Made by a program: the position numbers and the translations under genes. Positions 58,160 through 64,000 of a stretch of 64,000 nucleotides of DNA are shown in pieces. Position 1 is the first letter of the stretch. Every line of letters starts with the position of its first letter. Source of the DNA: Rufibacter glacialis (GTDB lineage Bacteria > Bacteroidota > Bacteroidia > Cytophagales > Hymenobacteraceae); contig NZ_VKKZ01000020.1 in the NCBI RefSeq assembly GCF_008271745.1, positions 620,001 to 684,000 of the forward strand. The letters run 5' to 3'. The notes beneath the pieces are model-generated. The model saw only the letters and a program-made list of their open reading frames with translations, did no database searches and was not told the origin of the DNA.

Positions 58160-58477
58160 CTAAGCATGTTTGATTTTAAGCGAACACTTACCTCCTTCTA
58201 CACTTCTAACAATTGCTATATAATCATGACCTTGATTCATACAATCAATTATTTTTTTTAAATCAGCATTAATTATGGCACCTACTTCTTGCTCTCTATG
58301 AAAGACTAAACATGGGCCTGTAGGTGAAGACAAAGACAATTCCAGAATATCGTCCTTATTTACATTTATTAATACTGCCGCTTTTGGTGAAGATAGTTGA
58401 GTATGGATAACTAAGTTTTCACAGCTCATTTCACTGACTTTTCCAGCTCCTCTTGGTGGTCTTCCTCCTCCTCCCAT
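58160..58477 (-). CDS. Small protein with N-terminal MGGGG, first gene of the QueC cassette
   Basis: A 105-residue protein of unknown family. It starts MGGGGRPPRGAGKV, so removal of Met would expose Gly followed by a flexible Gly/Pro/Arg tail. The rest is a compact beta-rich domain (ENLVIHTQLSSPKAAVLINV, CLVFHREQEVGAIINADL, ending GGKCSLKIKHA). The frame extends to 58567, but those 30 residues are hydrophobic, AT-rich and unlike a gene start; ATG 58477 is chosen. The stop codon abuts the next ATG. Small partners with an exposed N-terminal Gly are the reported targets of QueC-like enzymes in other systems, so this may be the modified protein; that is an inference. Confidence 0.72.
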   Translation of the reverse strand: MGGGGRPPRGAGKVSEMSCENLVIHTQLSSPKAAVLINVNKDDILELSLSSPTGPCLVFHREQEVGAIINADLKKIIDCMNQGHDYIAIVRSVEGGKCSLKIKHA

Positions 58478-58698
58478 ATAATATATTATTTTACAAATGA
58501 TTGATAACAAGTAAATTCTCTTGCAAAGCAATACTTCTCTTAGTATTTGAGACATCAAATTTTGCAATTAGAATTTTGTAGTAAACTTAATAATACAACA
58601 TTATTACAAAAACATAGATTAGATTTTAGAATAATTTTCAAACTTTCTCCACCTGCGCAAAAAGACTGCGCAGGAGCCCCTCACTAACCACTACCACG
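58478..58698. other. Divergent gap upstream of the cassette
   Basis: A 220-base, very AT-rich stretch between the start of the cassette and the start of the TROVE remnant. It must hold the cassette promoter, but no full TAnnTTTG box at a good distance is visible. A short GC-rich inverted repeat, CTGCGCA...TGCGCAG, lies near 58653-58672. Confidence 0.4.
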
Positions 58699-59830
58699 AT
58701 GCGATTTAAATTCTTAAGACCGAAAGCAGAGATAACGAGATACGCACCCAGAGCCACGAGGGCGCGTTGGCTTGAAACTGGTAGCAAAGCCCGAGCTGTA
58801 CGCGGCAGCCGTCACGGCCTCTTTGCAAGACGGCTTCTACCAAACCGCTAACGCGCGGCTGGAGCAGTTGCAGACGCTGGTGGCTTAGAACGAGCCGGAG
58901 TTTGTGGCCAAGCTAGCCGTGTACAACCACATACACCTGCGCAGCGTGTCCATGGTGCTGTTGGTGGATTATGGCGCTCACCCACCGCGGCGACAGCCTG
59001 GTGAGCCGCGCGTTGGTTCAGACCCTGCAACGCGCCAATGAGATCACGGAGCTGCTGGCTTACTACCAGTTCCAGAATGGACTCCAAGGCACCAATAAAC
59101 TGCATAGGCTCTCAAAGCAGTTGCTGCGGGGTGTGCCCCTGGCCTTCAACCACATTGACGCTAACCAGTTCGCCAAGTACAACCGCGCCGCCGAAGTCAA
59201 ACTCCGCGATGCCCTGTTCCTGGCGCACCCAAAGGCTAAAGACGCACAGCAGCAACGGGCCTTTGACCAAATTGCCACCCGACTCGCTGCCCACGCCCTA
59301 CACTTGGGGAACGGAGTTGTCGGCGTTGGGGCAGCAGCGCTTCCGGGATGGCTACTAGCGGAAACTGGCGTTCCGACACAATTGGGAAAAGCTCATTAAC
59401 AGCCATTGGCTGAGCTACATAGCCCTGCTACGCAACCTGCGTAAAATTCTGGAAATTAACGTGTCTTCGACGCACCTCAGGAATGTATGCCAGACCCTGT
59501 ACGACCCAAAGGCGGAGCAGAAGGTAAGCCTTCTGCTATACATCTTTCTCTTAACCTAACGCTAGGTGAAGGAATTATTCTCACCAGATGCGCCACGTGT
59601 GCTCACGCACTTGTAGAGGCCGTGCAACACAGCATACGGCATCTGTTCGGTTTCTCAGATAGCAGCTGGTAGTGGCGGCTGAGACGTGTCAGGCTCCATA
59701 CAAAAGCCTGTGTCAGCGCGCAGCAAGGTGCTGCTCTATGACATTGACCTGCTCTTGGGCATGTTGCTGGGTAAAGCGAGGCAGTAGACCAAAGGCTGTA
59801 ATGGAGTACAGCGAAACTGGATATTAGCTG
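58699..59830 (+). pseudogene. Decayed TROVE-domain (Ro60/Rsr-like) gene
   Basis: Pieces of a Ro60-like RNA-binding protein follow in the right order but in changing frames: MRFKFLRPKAEI, then PELYAAAVTASLQDGFYQTA, an in-frame stop, NEPEFVAKLAVYN, GDSLVSRALVQTLQRANEIT, LLAYYQFQNG, NKLHRLSKQL, QFAKYNRAAEVKLRDALFL, then frameshift to PYTWGTELSALGQQRF, LLRNLRKILEINVS, LVEAVQHSIRHLFGFS and KVLLYDIDLLLGMLLGK. The TROVE ring and part of the vWA domain are thus recognisable, with several frameshifts and stops. Bacterial Ro60 proteins bind Y-RNA and help RNA turnover, often next to rtcB. The longest open piece (58971-59399) is not a gene in itself. GC content is like the chromosome and unlike the neighbouring cassette. 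Confidence 0.85.
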
Positions 59831-59984
59831 CACCTACCGCTACAACTGCTTGAACCTTGGTAAGGAGCAAAGACAGCTCCACTATTATAAAAACTCAGGT
59901 AGTGCTCCTTGGCATTATTTTGAAAAGAACGTCAAGGAACATTTAGCTTCCTCACCATTGATGGCGAAACTCAAAAAGAGATTT

Positions 59985-60037
59985 GTTTCTCAAATTGTTT
60001 GCAAATAAAAAAGCCACTTACAAGTTTTATCTCGTAA
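59985..60037. repeat. Right inner end of the island
   Basis: It contains GTTTCTCAAATTGTTT, shared with the left end beside the integrase, and the tRNA terminator arm. A degenerate copy exists at 53961-54011. The stretch between the TROVE remnant and this point (59831-59980) holds nothing recognised. Confidence 0.6.
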
Positions 60038-60043
60038 GTGGCT
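60004..60043 (-). terminator. Terminator of tRNA-Met supplied by the island
   Basis: A 10-bp stem (60012-60021 with 60034-60043) followed on the minus strand by six T residues, 11 bases after the tRNA 3' end. It lies inside the island and replaces the original terminator at 31541-31576. Confidence 0.82.
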
Positions 60044-60052
60044 GATTATCAG

Positions 60053-60098
60053 GTGGGCCCACTTGGAATCGAACCAAGCACCTACTGATTATGAGTCA
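60053..60098. repeat. Right attachment site within tRNA-Met
   Basis: The 46-bp repeat partner of 31589-31634. It covers the tRNA from its 3' end through the T-arm and variable loop into the anticodon stem. Confidence 0.9.
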
Positions 60099-60127
60099 GT
60101 TGCTCTAACCGAATGAGCTATAGGCCC
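60054..60127 (-). tRNA. tRNA-Met (anticodon CAT)
   Basis: A 74-base cloverleaf on the minus strand. The acceptor stem GGGCCTA pairs with TGGGCCC, the D-stem GCTC with GAGC, the anticodon stem ACTGA with TCAGT around the loop CTCATAA (anticodon CAT), and the T-stem CTTGG with CCAAG around TTCGATT; the discriminator is A. It is most likely the elongator tRNA-Met; a lysidine-modified tRNA-Ile cannot be wholly excluded. CCA is not encoded. It is the integration target of the island, whose insertion has rebuilt its 3' half. Confidence 0.93.
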
Positions 60128-60151
60128 GGCCAAATCTTTGATTTGGGAGTG

Positions 60152-60182
60152 CAATTCTACAAATTTGTGTTTTAAAACGCAA
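60152..60182 (-). promoter_or_regulatory. Candidate promoter of tRNA-Met
   Basis: On the minus strand TTG (60182-60180), a 20-base spacer, and TAGAATTG (60159-60152), one mismatch from TAnnTTTG. Transcription would start near 60145, about 18 bases before the mature 5' end. Confidence 0.4.
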
Positions 60183-60199
60183 AACAAACCCTGATTATC

Positions 60200-60844
60200 G
60201 TGGACTTTTCTTCTGTTAAGAATATCATTTTTGACCTGGGTGGGGTCATCATCAACATTGATTATGCCAAAAGCACAGACGCCCTCCGCGCCTTCGCGGC
60301 CCAGTCAACCGAAGTAGACTTCAGCCAAAAGGCTCAATCAGAACTGTTTGACCTTTATGAGCGGGGCGACATTTCCTGCGCGGAATTTAGAGACGGATTG
60401 CGTCAGGAGTACAGAATCACCGCCACCGATGAGCAGATTGACGAGGCATGGAACACCATGCTCCTGGACATTCCCGCCGAACGGATCGCCTTACTGCGCG
60501 CCCTTTCCAAGCAATACCGGTTGTTTTTGTTGAGCAACACCAACGCCATCCACATGAAGGCCTTCAACCAGATTGTAGAGCAAGCGCACGGCATTCCCGG
60601 TTTAGACGGTCTTTTTGAAAAAGCCTATTACAGCCATCTGGTGCGCAAGCGGAAGCCAGGGGCTGAGGTTTTTGAGCACATTTTACAGGAAAACGGCCTA
60701 AACGCCCAGGAGACCCTGTTCATTGACGACAGCATCCAACACATTGTGGGCGCCCAATCGGTAGGCCTTCAAACGTTGCACCTTGCCCCGCCTCTCACCA
60801 TTAACGAGGTACTGAAGGAGGCCGTGGCGGAGCATGAGTCGTAA
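60200..60844 (+). CDS. HAD family hydrolase (subfamily IA)
   Basis: A 214-residue haloacid dehalogenase-like phosphatase. Motif I is IIFDLGGVI with the nucleophile Asp; its usual second Asp is Gly, as in many glucose-1-phosphatase/epoxide-hydrolase-like members. Motif II is LFLLSNTNAIH, motif III the Lys in RKRKPGAEVF, and motif IV ETLFIDDSIQH. A helical cap lies between motifs I and II. The substrate is unknown. The start is GTG 60200; no in-frame ATG lies near. Its end overlaps the next gene by 11 bases, so they form an operon. Confidence 0.9.
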   Translation: MDFSSVKNIIFDLGGVIINIDYAKSTDALRAFAAQSTEVDFSQKAQSELFDLYERGDISCAEFRDGLRQEYRITATDEQIDEAWNTMLLDIPAERIALLRALSKQYRLFLLSNTNAIHMKAFNQIVEQAHGIPGLDGLFEKAYYSHLVRKRKPGAEVFEHILQENGLNAQETLFIDDSIQHIVGAQSVGLQTLHLAPPLTINEVLKEAVAEHES

Positions 60845-61958
60845 TCTGGCGCTGCAACTGCTTCTGTTCCTGCTCACCCTGGCCACCACTACGTTGGCAG
60901 GGGCAGAATGGCGGTACGGAAGGTCCTTCTTTTACGGGTACGAGGGGTTTCTCTGGCCGCCTACCATCACCTGGAGCCAGGTGGCGGGTGGACTGGCCTT
61001 CTCCTTGCCGTTCCTGGGGTTCCTGACGGCGCACGAGTTCGGGCATTACCTGACGGCCCGGTTCTACCGGGTGCGGGTGACCCTCCCCTACTACATCCCC
61101 ATCTGGCTGGGCATCACGTTCGGGATAGGGACCATGGGGGCCTTCATCCGGATCAAAGAGCGGATCTACTCCCGAAAGGAGTTTTTTGACATAGGCATTG
61201 CCGGTCCGCTGGCGGGGTTTGTGGTAGCGCTGGGAATCCTTGGCTATGGCTTCACCCACCTTCCGCCCCTGGACTACCTGTATGAGATCCATCCAGAGTA
61301 CCGGGTGTGGGGCCAGAACTACGCCTCCTACGTGTACTTCCGGCCAGACGACCTTGCCATTGGCAAGAACCTGCTTTTTTGGCTCTTTGAAAACACCGTG
61401 GCAGACCAGGCCCTTTTGCCTAGCCGCTACGAGATCGTGCATTACCCTTTCCTGTTCGCCGGGTTTCTGTCGCTGTTTTTTACGGCGCTCAACCTGCTGC
61501 CCATTGGCCAGTTAGATGGTGGGCATATCCTATATGGCATGATGGGGTATGAACGGTTCAACCGCTTATCGCCTATTCTGTACACGATCTTCATCTTTTA
61601 TGCCGGCTTGGGATTACTTTCCTTGGAAGTGAACCTGGAGGAGGATTGGTGGAAATGGGCGGGATACGCGTTGTACCTGCTCATCGTGTTCAGGCCCCTG
61701 TTTCCCCAACCCAGCCAGGGCACCAGGTTAGCTGCCGGGGTACTCATTGCTCAATTACTGGTGCAGGTGGTGTGGCCCCAGGTACAGGGGTACAACGGCT
61801 GGCTGGTGTTCGGGCTGGTCTTGTCCCGGGCCTTGGGGGTGTTTCACCCGCCTAGCCCCAATGAAGCCCCCTTGTCTAAAGGAAGACTTATCCTGGGCTG
61901 GATTGCCTTGGTAATCTTCATTCTTTGCTTCAGTCCGGCCCCTTTTATCGTGGACTAA
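60834..61958 (+). CDS. Site-2 protease family (M50) membrane metalloprotease
   Basis: A 374-residue intramembrane protease. The zinc motif HEFGH (His67, Glu68, His71) lies in LTAHEFGHYLTARFY, and the third ligand Asp in NLLPIGQLDGGHI. About seven or eight membrane helices are visible, with no PDZ domain, so it belongs to the compact S2P group rather than RseP. Such enzymes cut membrane-bound regulators; the target here is unknown. It overlaps the HAD gene by 11 bases and is followed by a hairpin one base after its stop. Confidence 0.9.
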   Translation: MSRNLALQLLLFLLTLATTTLAGAEWRYGRSFFYGYEGFLWPPTITWSQVAGGLAFSLPFLGFLTAHEFGHYLTARFYRVRVTLPYYIPIWLGITFGIGTMGAFIRIKERIYSRKEFFDIGIAGPLAGFVVALGILGYGFTHLPPLDYLYEIHPEYRVWGQNYASYVYFRPDDLAIGKNLLFWLFENTVADQALLPSRYEIVHYPFLFAGFLSLFFTALNLLPIGQLDGGHILYGMMGYERFNRLSPILYTIFIFYAGLGLLSLEVNLEEDWWKWAGYALYLLIVFRPLFPQPSQGTRLAAGVLIAQLLVQVVWPQVQGYNGWLVFGLVLSRALGVFHPPSPNEAPLSKGRLILGWIALVIFILCFSPAPFIVD

Positions 61959-62010
61959 GGCTTTCCGTTTAGCGGCAATTATGTTAAAAACAGCCGTTAA
62001 ACGGAAAGCC
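61959..62010 (+). terminator. Hairpin directly after the site-2 protease gene
   Basis: An 18-bp stem with one G-T wobble (61959-61976 with 61993-62010), starting right at the stop codon. It has no T-tract; it may protect the mRNA 3' end or weaken read-through. The following 200 bases to 62209 hold nothing recognised. Confidence 0.5.
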
Positions 62011-62209
62011 CCACCAGGCAATAAAATGAAATGGAAGGAAATGCCTTTTCCCTCCCCGGTAGACCTCTTTTGTCCCAAGTGAAAAAGAGCAAAGGCTGGG
62101 TTTAACGGCTTCTTTTTTAAAACGGGCCTGAAACGGCTATTCCCCAAAGAAGAGAAATTAGTCCTTACCCCAGCCGTGAAGGAAGGTTGGTTGGAGGTAA
62201 GGAAACGTT

Positions 62210-62268
62210 AAAAGGCGGTGCGCTTTGGCGGTGTTTTAAAGAAACACTGCCAAAGCGCACCGCCTTTT
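62210..62268. terminator. Bidirectional terminator between convergent operons
   Basis: A stem of about 27 bp with a single wobble pair (62210-62236 region with 62242-62268) around a short AT loop, with A/T runs on the outer sides. It ends both the site-2 protease operon and the rhodanese operon. Confidence 0.85.
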
Positions 62269-62280
62269 ACTTGGTTTAAG

Positions 62281-62589
62281 TTACTGGGCTTCGTTGTAGG
62301 CGATCATGCCACCCAGCACGTTGCGCACGTTTTTGAAGCCGCTTTGCTGCATGATGGCCTGGGCGGTAGCAGAACGTTTGCCTGAACGGCAGTGCACCAG
62401 AATCTCCTGGTCTTTGTATTCCTCCAATTCCTGCAGGCGCTCCGGCAAGGAACCCAAAGGAATCAGCTTGGCACTGGCAATGTTCTGTTCCTCGTGCTCC
62501 CAAGGCTCCCGCACATCCAGGATTATAGGGGTTTCGTTATTGGCTAAACGTTGTTTCAGTTCAGCAGCGGTGATATCTGAAGTAATCAT
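62281..62589 (-). CDS. Single-domain rhodanese
   Basis: A 102-residue cytoplasmic sulfurtransferase-like protein. DVREPWEHEEQNIASAKLIP and the active-site loop HCRSGKRS with Cys67 are typical of GlpE/PspE-like rhodaneses. It should carry sulfur as a persulfide on Cys67. Its start overlaps the stop of the upstream T9SS-exported protein gene by 4 bases (ATGA), so the two are co-translated, an odd pairing of a cytoplasmic enzyme with an exported protein. Confidence 0.92.
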   Translation of the reverse strand: MITSDITAAELKQRLANNETPIILDVREPWEHEEQNIASAKLIPLGSLPERLQELEEYKDQEILVHCRSGKRSATAQAIMQQSGFKNVRNVLGGMIAYNEAQ

Positions 62590-64000
62590 CTGGTAAGGAT
62601 TAATTTGACGGCTCTAAGTTGGTTTCCTTTTTGGGTTTTCACAAGATAAATTCCAGCCGGAAGTCCTGGAGAGACGGAAAGCGGCTGTCTTTCCCGCACC
62701 TTGGCCCAGGTTTGGAGCAATTGCCCGGTGCTGGAATAGAGCTGGACCTGATCGGCGGACTGGCTCAGGGAGAAGTCTCCGGTGCCGGTGGGGTTTGGGT
62801 ACAGATAGGTTTCCGGGGAAGCCAAGGCACCCGGTGAGGAGGTGAGCGTGCCGGTCATAACCGGTCGTATCTGCAGGGCCCCGCCCAGATCAGGGACAGT
62901 TCCCCAGGCACTGGCACCGTTCATGGCGAACAGTTTGCCGTTGGTGTTCTCGTTCAGGTCAAACCCCACATTCACAAAGACAGCGGCAACGGGTTGGCGG
63001 TAGCCTACATAAAAGCGGCCCTGCACCTCTACCTGTCGTTCTAGAGGTATCTCTAACCAGTTGTTCAACCCTGAGGCGGCCGGCAGCACAAAGCGCTGTT
63101 CATACAAAGGCTGGTCGGCGGGTTGGCCATTCTGATCTGCCCAAAGGCGCAGGAACAGTTCGGTGCCGGGGGTGTTGGCACCCGTAAAGAAAATCCGGAC
63201 GCTCTTGATTCGGTCTGGTTTGTTCAGGTCAAATTGGTAGGCCAACTGAACCGTGGTCCCCGACGGATAGCTGAACCCGGTCTCGGCGGAGCCATCGTCA
63301 TAGGCGTAGAAATCCTGCAGGTCGGTCTGGCGCCGCAGGGTGTCATTGTACCGGGTGTTGAAATCAGGCTCACGCGTATTGAGAATTAAGGTAGTCTGCA
63401 CGGAGAAGGGTTGGCTCTGGCTGCTCAGGAAGGCACTGGAGGGGGCCGCCGCAAGAGCAGTCCTGGTGCCACCGCTCACGGGCGCACTTCCGCGCAGAAA
63501 AGTATCTACTGCGCCGGTAGACAGGTTCCGGACAAAGCCCCGCCAGCTGATGGCGGCCGGAATATTGCTGAGGTTGGCCATTTCTGACCCCACCTGCGGC
63601 CGGGTCTCTCCCGCGGGGTTCACCAGGAATTGCCAGATGGGCATGGCCGAGTACCGGTTCAACAGCGAGGGAAGGCGTTGGGTAAGGGCCACATCTGCGA
63701 CCTGCATCTGTCCCTGCCGCCGGTTCCGGTTCAGGTAAACGTAATCCAGGTGCCAGACATCCCGCAGGCCGCTTTGCTTGCCGCTGCTGACCCACCGGAA
63801 CTGGAAACCGTTGTAAAGGAAGCGGCTTTCTTTGAGAGCCACCATGGCCGGGGCAAAGGCCGTGTTGCGGCCGGTTCCTTTCTGCGACCAGACCGTGGAC
63901 CAGGTCCCGTTGGCTTCCTTGAACTCCAGTTGCAGGGAATAGATGCCCGCCGAAGAAAAGTCAGGTGCGTCTACCAATCCTCCGGCCTGCCAGTAAAAAC
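62586..64000 (-). CDS. T9SS-exported protein, C-terminal part (N-terminus outside the window)
   Basis: At least 471 residues of a large secreted protein; the frame stays open to the window edge, so the start lies beyond base 64000. The last 75 residues are a type IX secretion C-terminal sorting domain: YLYPNPTGTGDFSLSQSADQ, then LPAGIYLVKTQKGNQ and the closing KLILTR. Upstream are beta-rich segments (YDDGSAETGFSYPSGTTVQL, VEVQGRFYVGYRQPVAAVFV) resembling a lectin- or propeptide-like jelly-roll domain often found in exported Bacteroidota proteins. The N-terminal part includes WHLDYVYLNRNR, as in MAM- or concanavalin-like modules. The protein should be placed on the cell surface or released; its activity cannot be told. 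Confidence 0.85.
   Translation of the reverse strand, partial: FYWQAGGLVDAPDFSSAGIYSLQLEFKEANGTWSTVWSQKGTGRNTAFAPAMVALKESRFLYNGFQFRWVSSGKQSGLRDVWHLDYVYLNRNRRQGQMQVADVALTQRLPSLLNRYSAMPIWQFLVNPAGETRPQVGSEMANLSNIPAAISWRGFVRNLSTGAVDTFLRGSAPVSGGTRTALAAAPSSAFLSSQSQPFSVQTTLILNTREPDFNTRYNDTLRRQTDLQDFYAYDDGSAETGFSYPSGTTVQLAYQFDLNKPDRIKSVRIFFTGANTPGTELFLRLWADQNGQPADQPLYEQRFVLPAASGLNNWLEIPLERQVEVQGRFYVGYRQPVAAVFVNVGFDLNENTNGKLFAMNGASAWGTVPDLGGALQIRPVMTGTLTSSPGALASPETYLYPNPTGTGDFSLSQSADQVQLYSSTGQLLQTWAKVRERQPLSVSPGLPAGIYLVKTQKGNQLRAVKLILTR

Larger units (their letters stand above)
31589..60098. mobile_element. Integrated genomic (defence) island in tRNA-Met
   Basis: A 28.5-kb island bounded by a 46-bp direct repeat of the tRNA-Met 3' part. 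A tyrosine integrase lies just inside the left end. A replication-like module (HTH proteins, DUF3987, BT4734-like) follows, then defence cargo: DUF1016 nuclease, NERD helicase, type I restriction-modification, McrBC and the QueC/ATPase/DUF4435 cassette. The island is AT-richer than the flanks, most of all at 54.4-58.6 kb. No conjugation genes (relaxase, tra, VirB4) are seen, so it is a mobilisable or satellite-like element, or a decayed one. A degenerate copy of the right end and broken rtcB and TROVE genes show that it is composite. Confidence 0.88.

Noticed and set aside
58971-59399. Intact 142-residue gene
   Set aside because: It is the longest open piece of a TROVE gene whose homology continues on both sides in other frames.

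Overview
The window looks like a chromosome segment of a Bacteroidota bacterium of the order Cytophagales, most like the Hymenobacteraceae (Rufibacter, Pontibacter and relatives). Pointers are a type IX secretion C-terminal sorting domain at the right edge, repeated promoter -7 boxes of the form TAnnTTTG with little Shine-Dalgarno signal, and Bacteroidota-only families (DUF3987, BT4734/BF3469-like, TIGR02757). The genus is an inference from remembered protein similarity, not a search.

Bases 1-31,580 are ordinary chromosome: the end of a sugar MFS transporter, murB, mutS2, a TIGR02757 gene, a LysM/RlpA-like envelope protein, topB, a Gly/Ser/Asn-rich low-complexity protein, a beta-carbonic anhydrase with a SulP anion transporter (likely bicarbonate uptake), an OmpR-type two-component pair, a Bcr/CflA exporter, a short glycogen-phosphorylase homologue, a cupin, and several small proteins. 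An unusual two-gene unit at 22.7-27.4 kb joins a trypsin-plus-subtilisin double protease to an M19-like dipeptidase. An AraC regulator and a GH43 enzyme follow.

Bases 31,589-60,098 are a genomic island in the 3' end of a tRNA-Met(CAT). A 46-bp direct repeat (45/46 identical) marks both ends, a tyrosine integrase sits inside the left end, and each end carries its own terminator for the tRNA. The left part is a replication/regulation module (HTH excisionase-like protein, an HTH protein with a 12-bp GATACA array inside its gene, DUF3987, BT4734-like). The cargo is mostly defence: a DUF1016 PD-(D/E)XK nuclease, a NERD-domain SF1 helicase, type I restriction-modification (hsdM-hsdS-hsdR), McrBC, and a tight five-gene cassette at 54.4-58.5 kb.

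That cassette is the most interesting item. In order of transcription it encodes a small protein starting MGGGG, a PfkB-nucleoside deoxyribosyltransferase fusion, a QueC-like enzyme with intact PP-loop and zinc cysteines, an ABC-type ATPase, and a DUF4435 TOPRIM-like protein. The last two resemble the two PARIS components. The QueC-like enzyme next to a Gly-start protein suggests conjugation of a deazaguanine base to a protein N-terminus, as reported for other QueC-containing defence systems. The cassette lies between decayed remnants of RNA-repair genes (rtcB and TROVE/Ro60). A degenerate copy of the island's right end just left of them suggests that the island grew by stepwise accretion.

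Bases 60,130-64,000 return to chromosome: HAD hydrolase, site-2 protease, rhodanese and a partial T9SS-exported protein.
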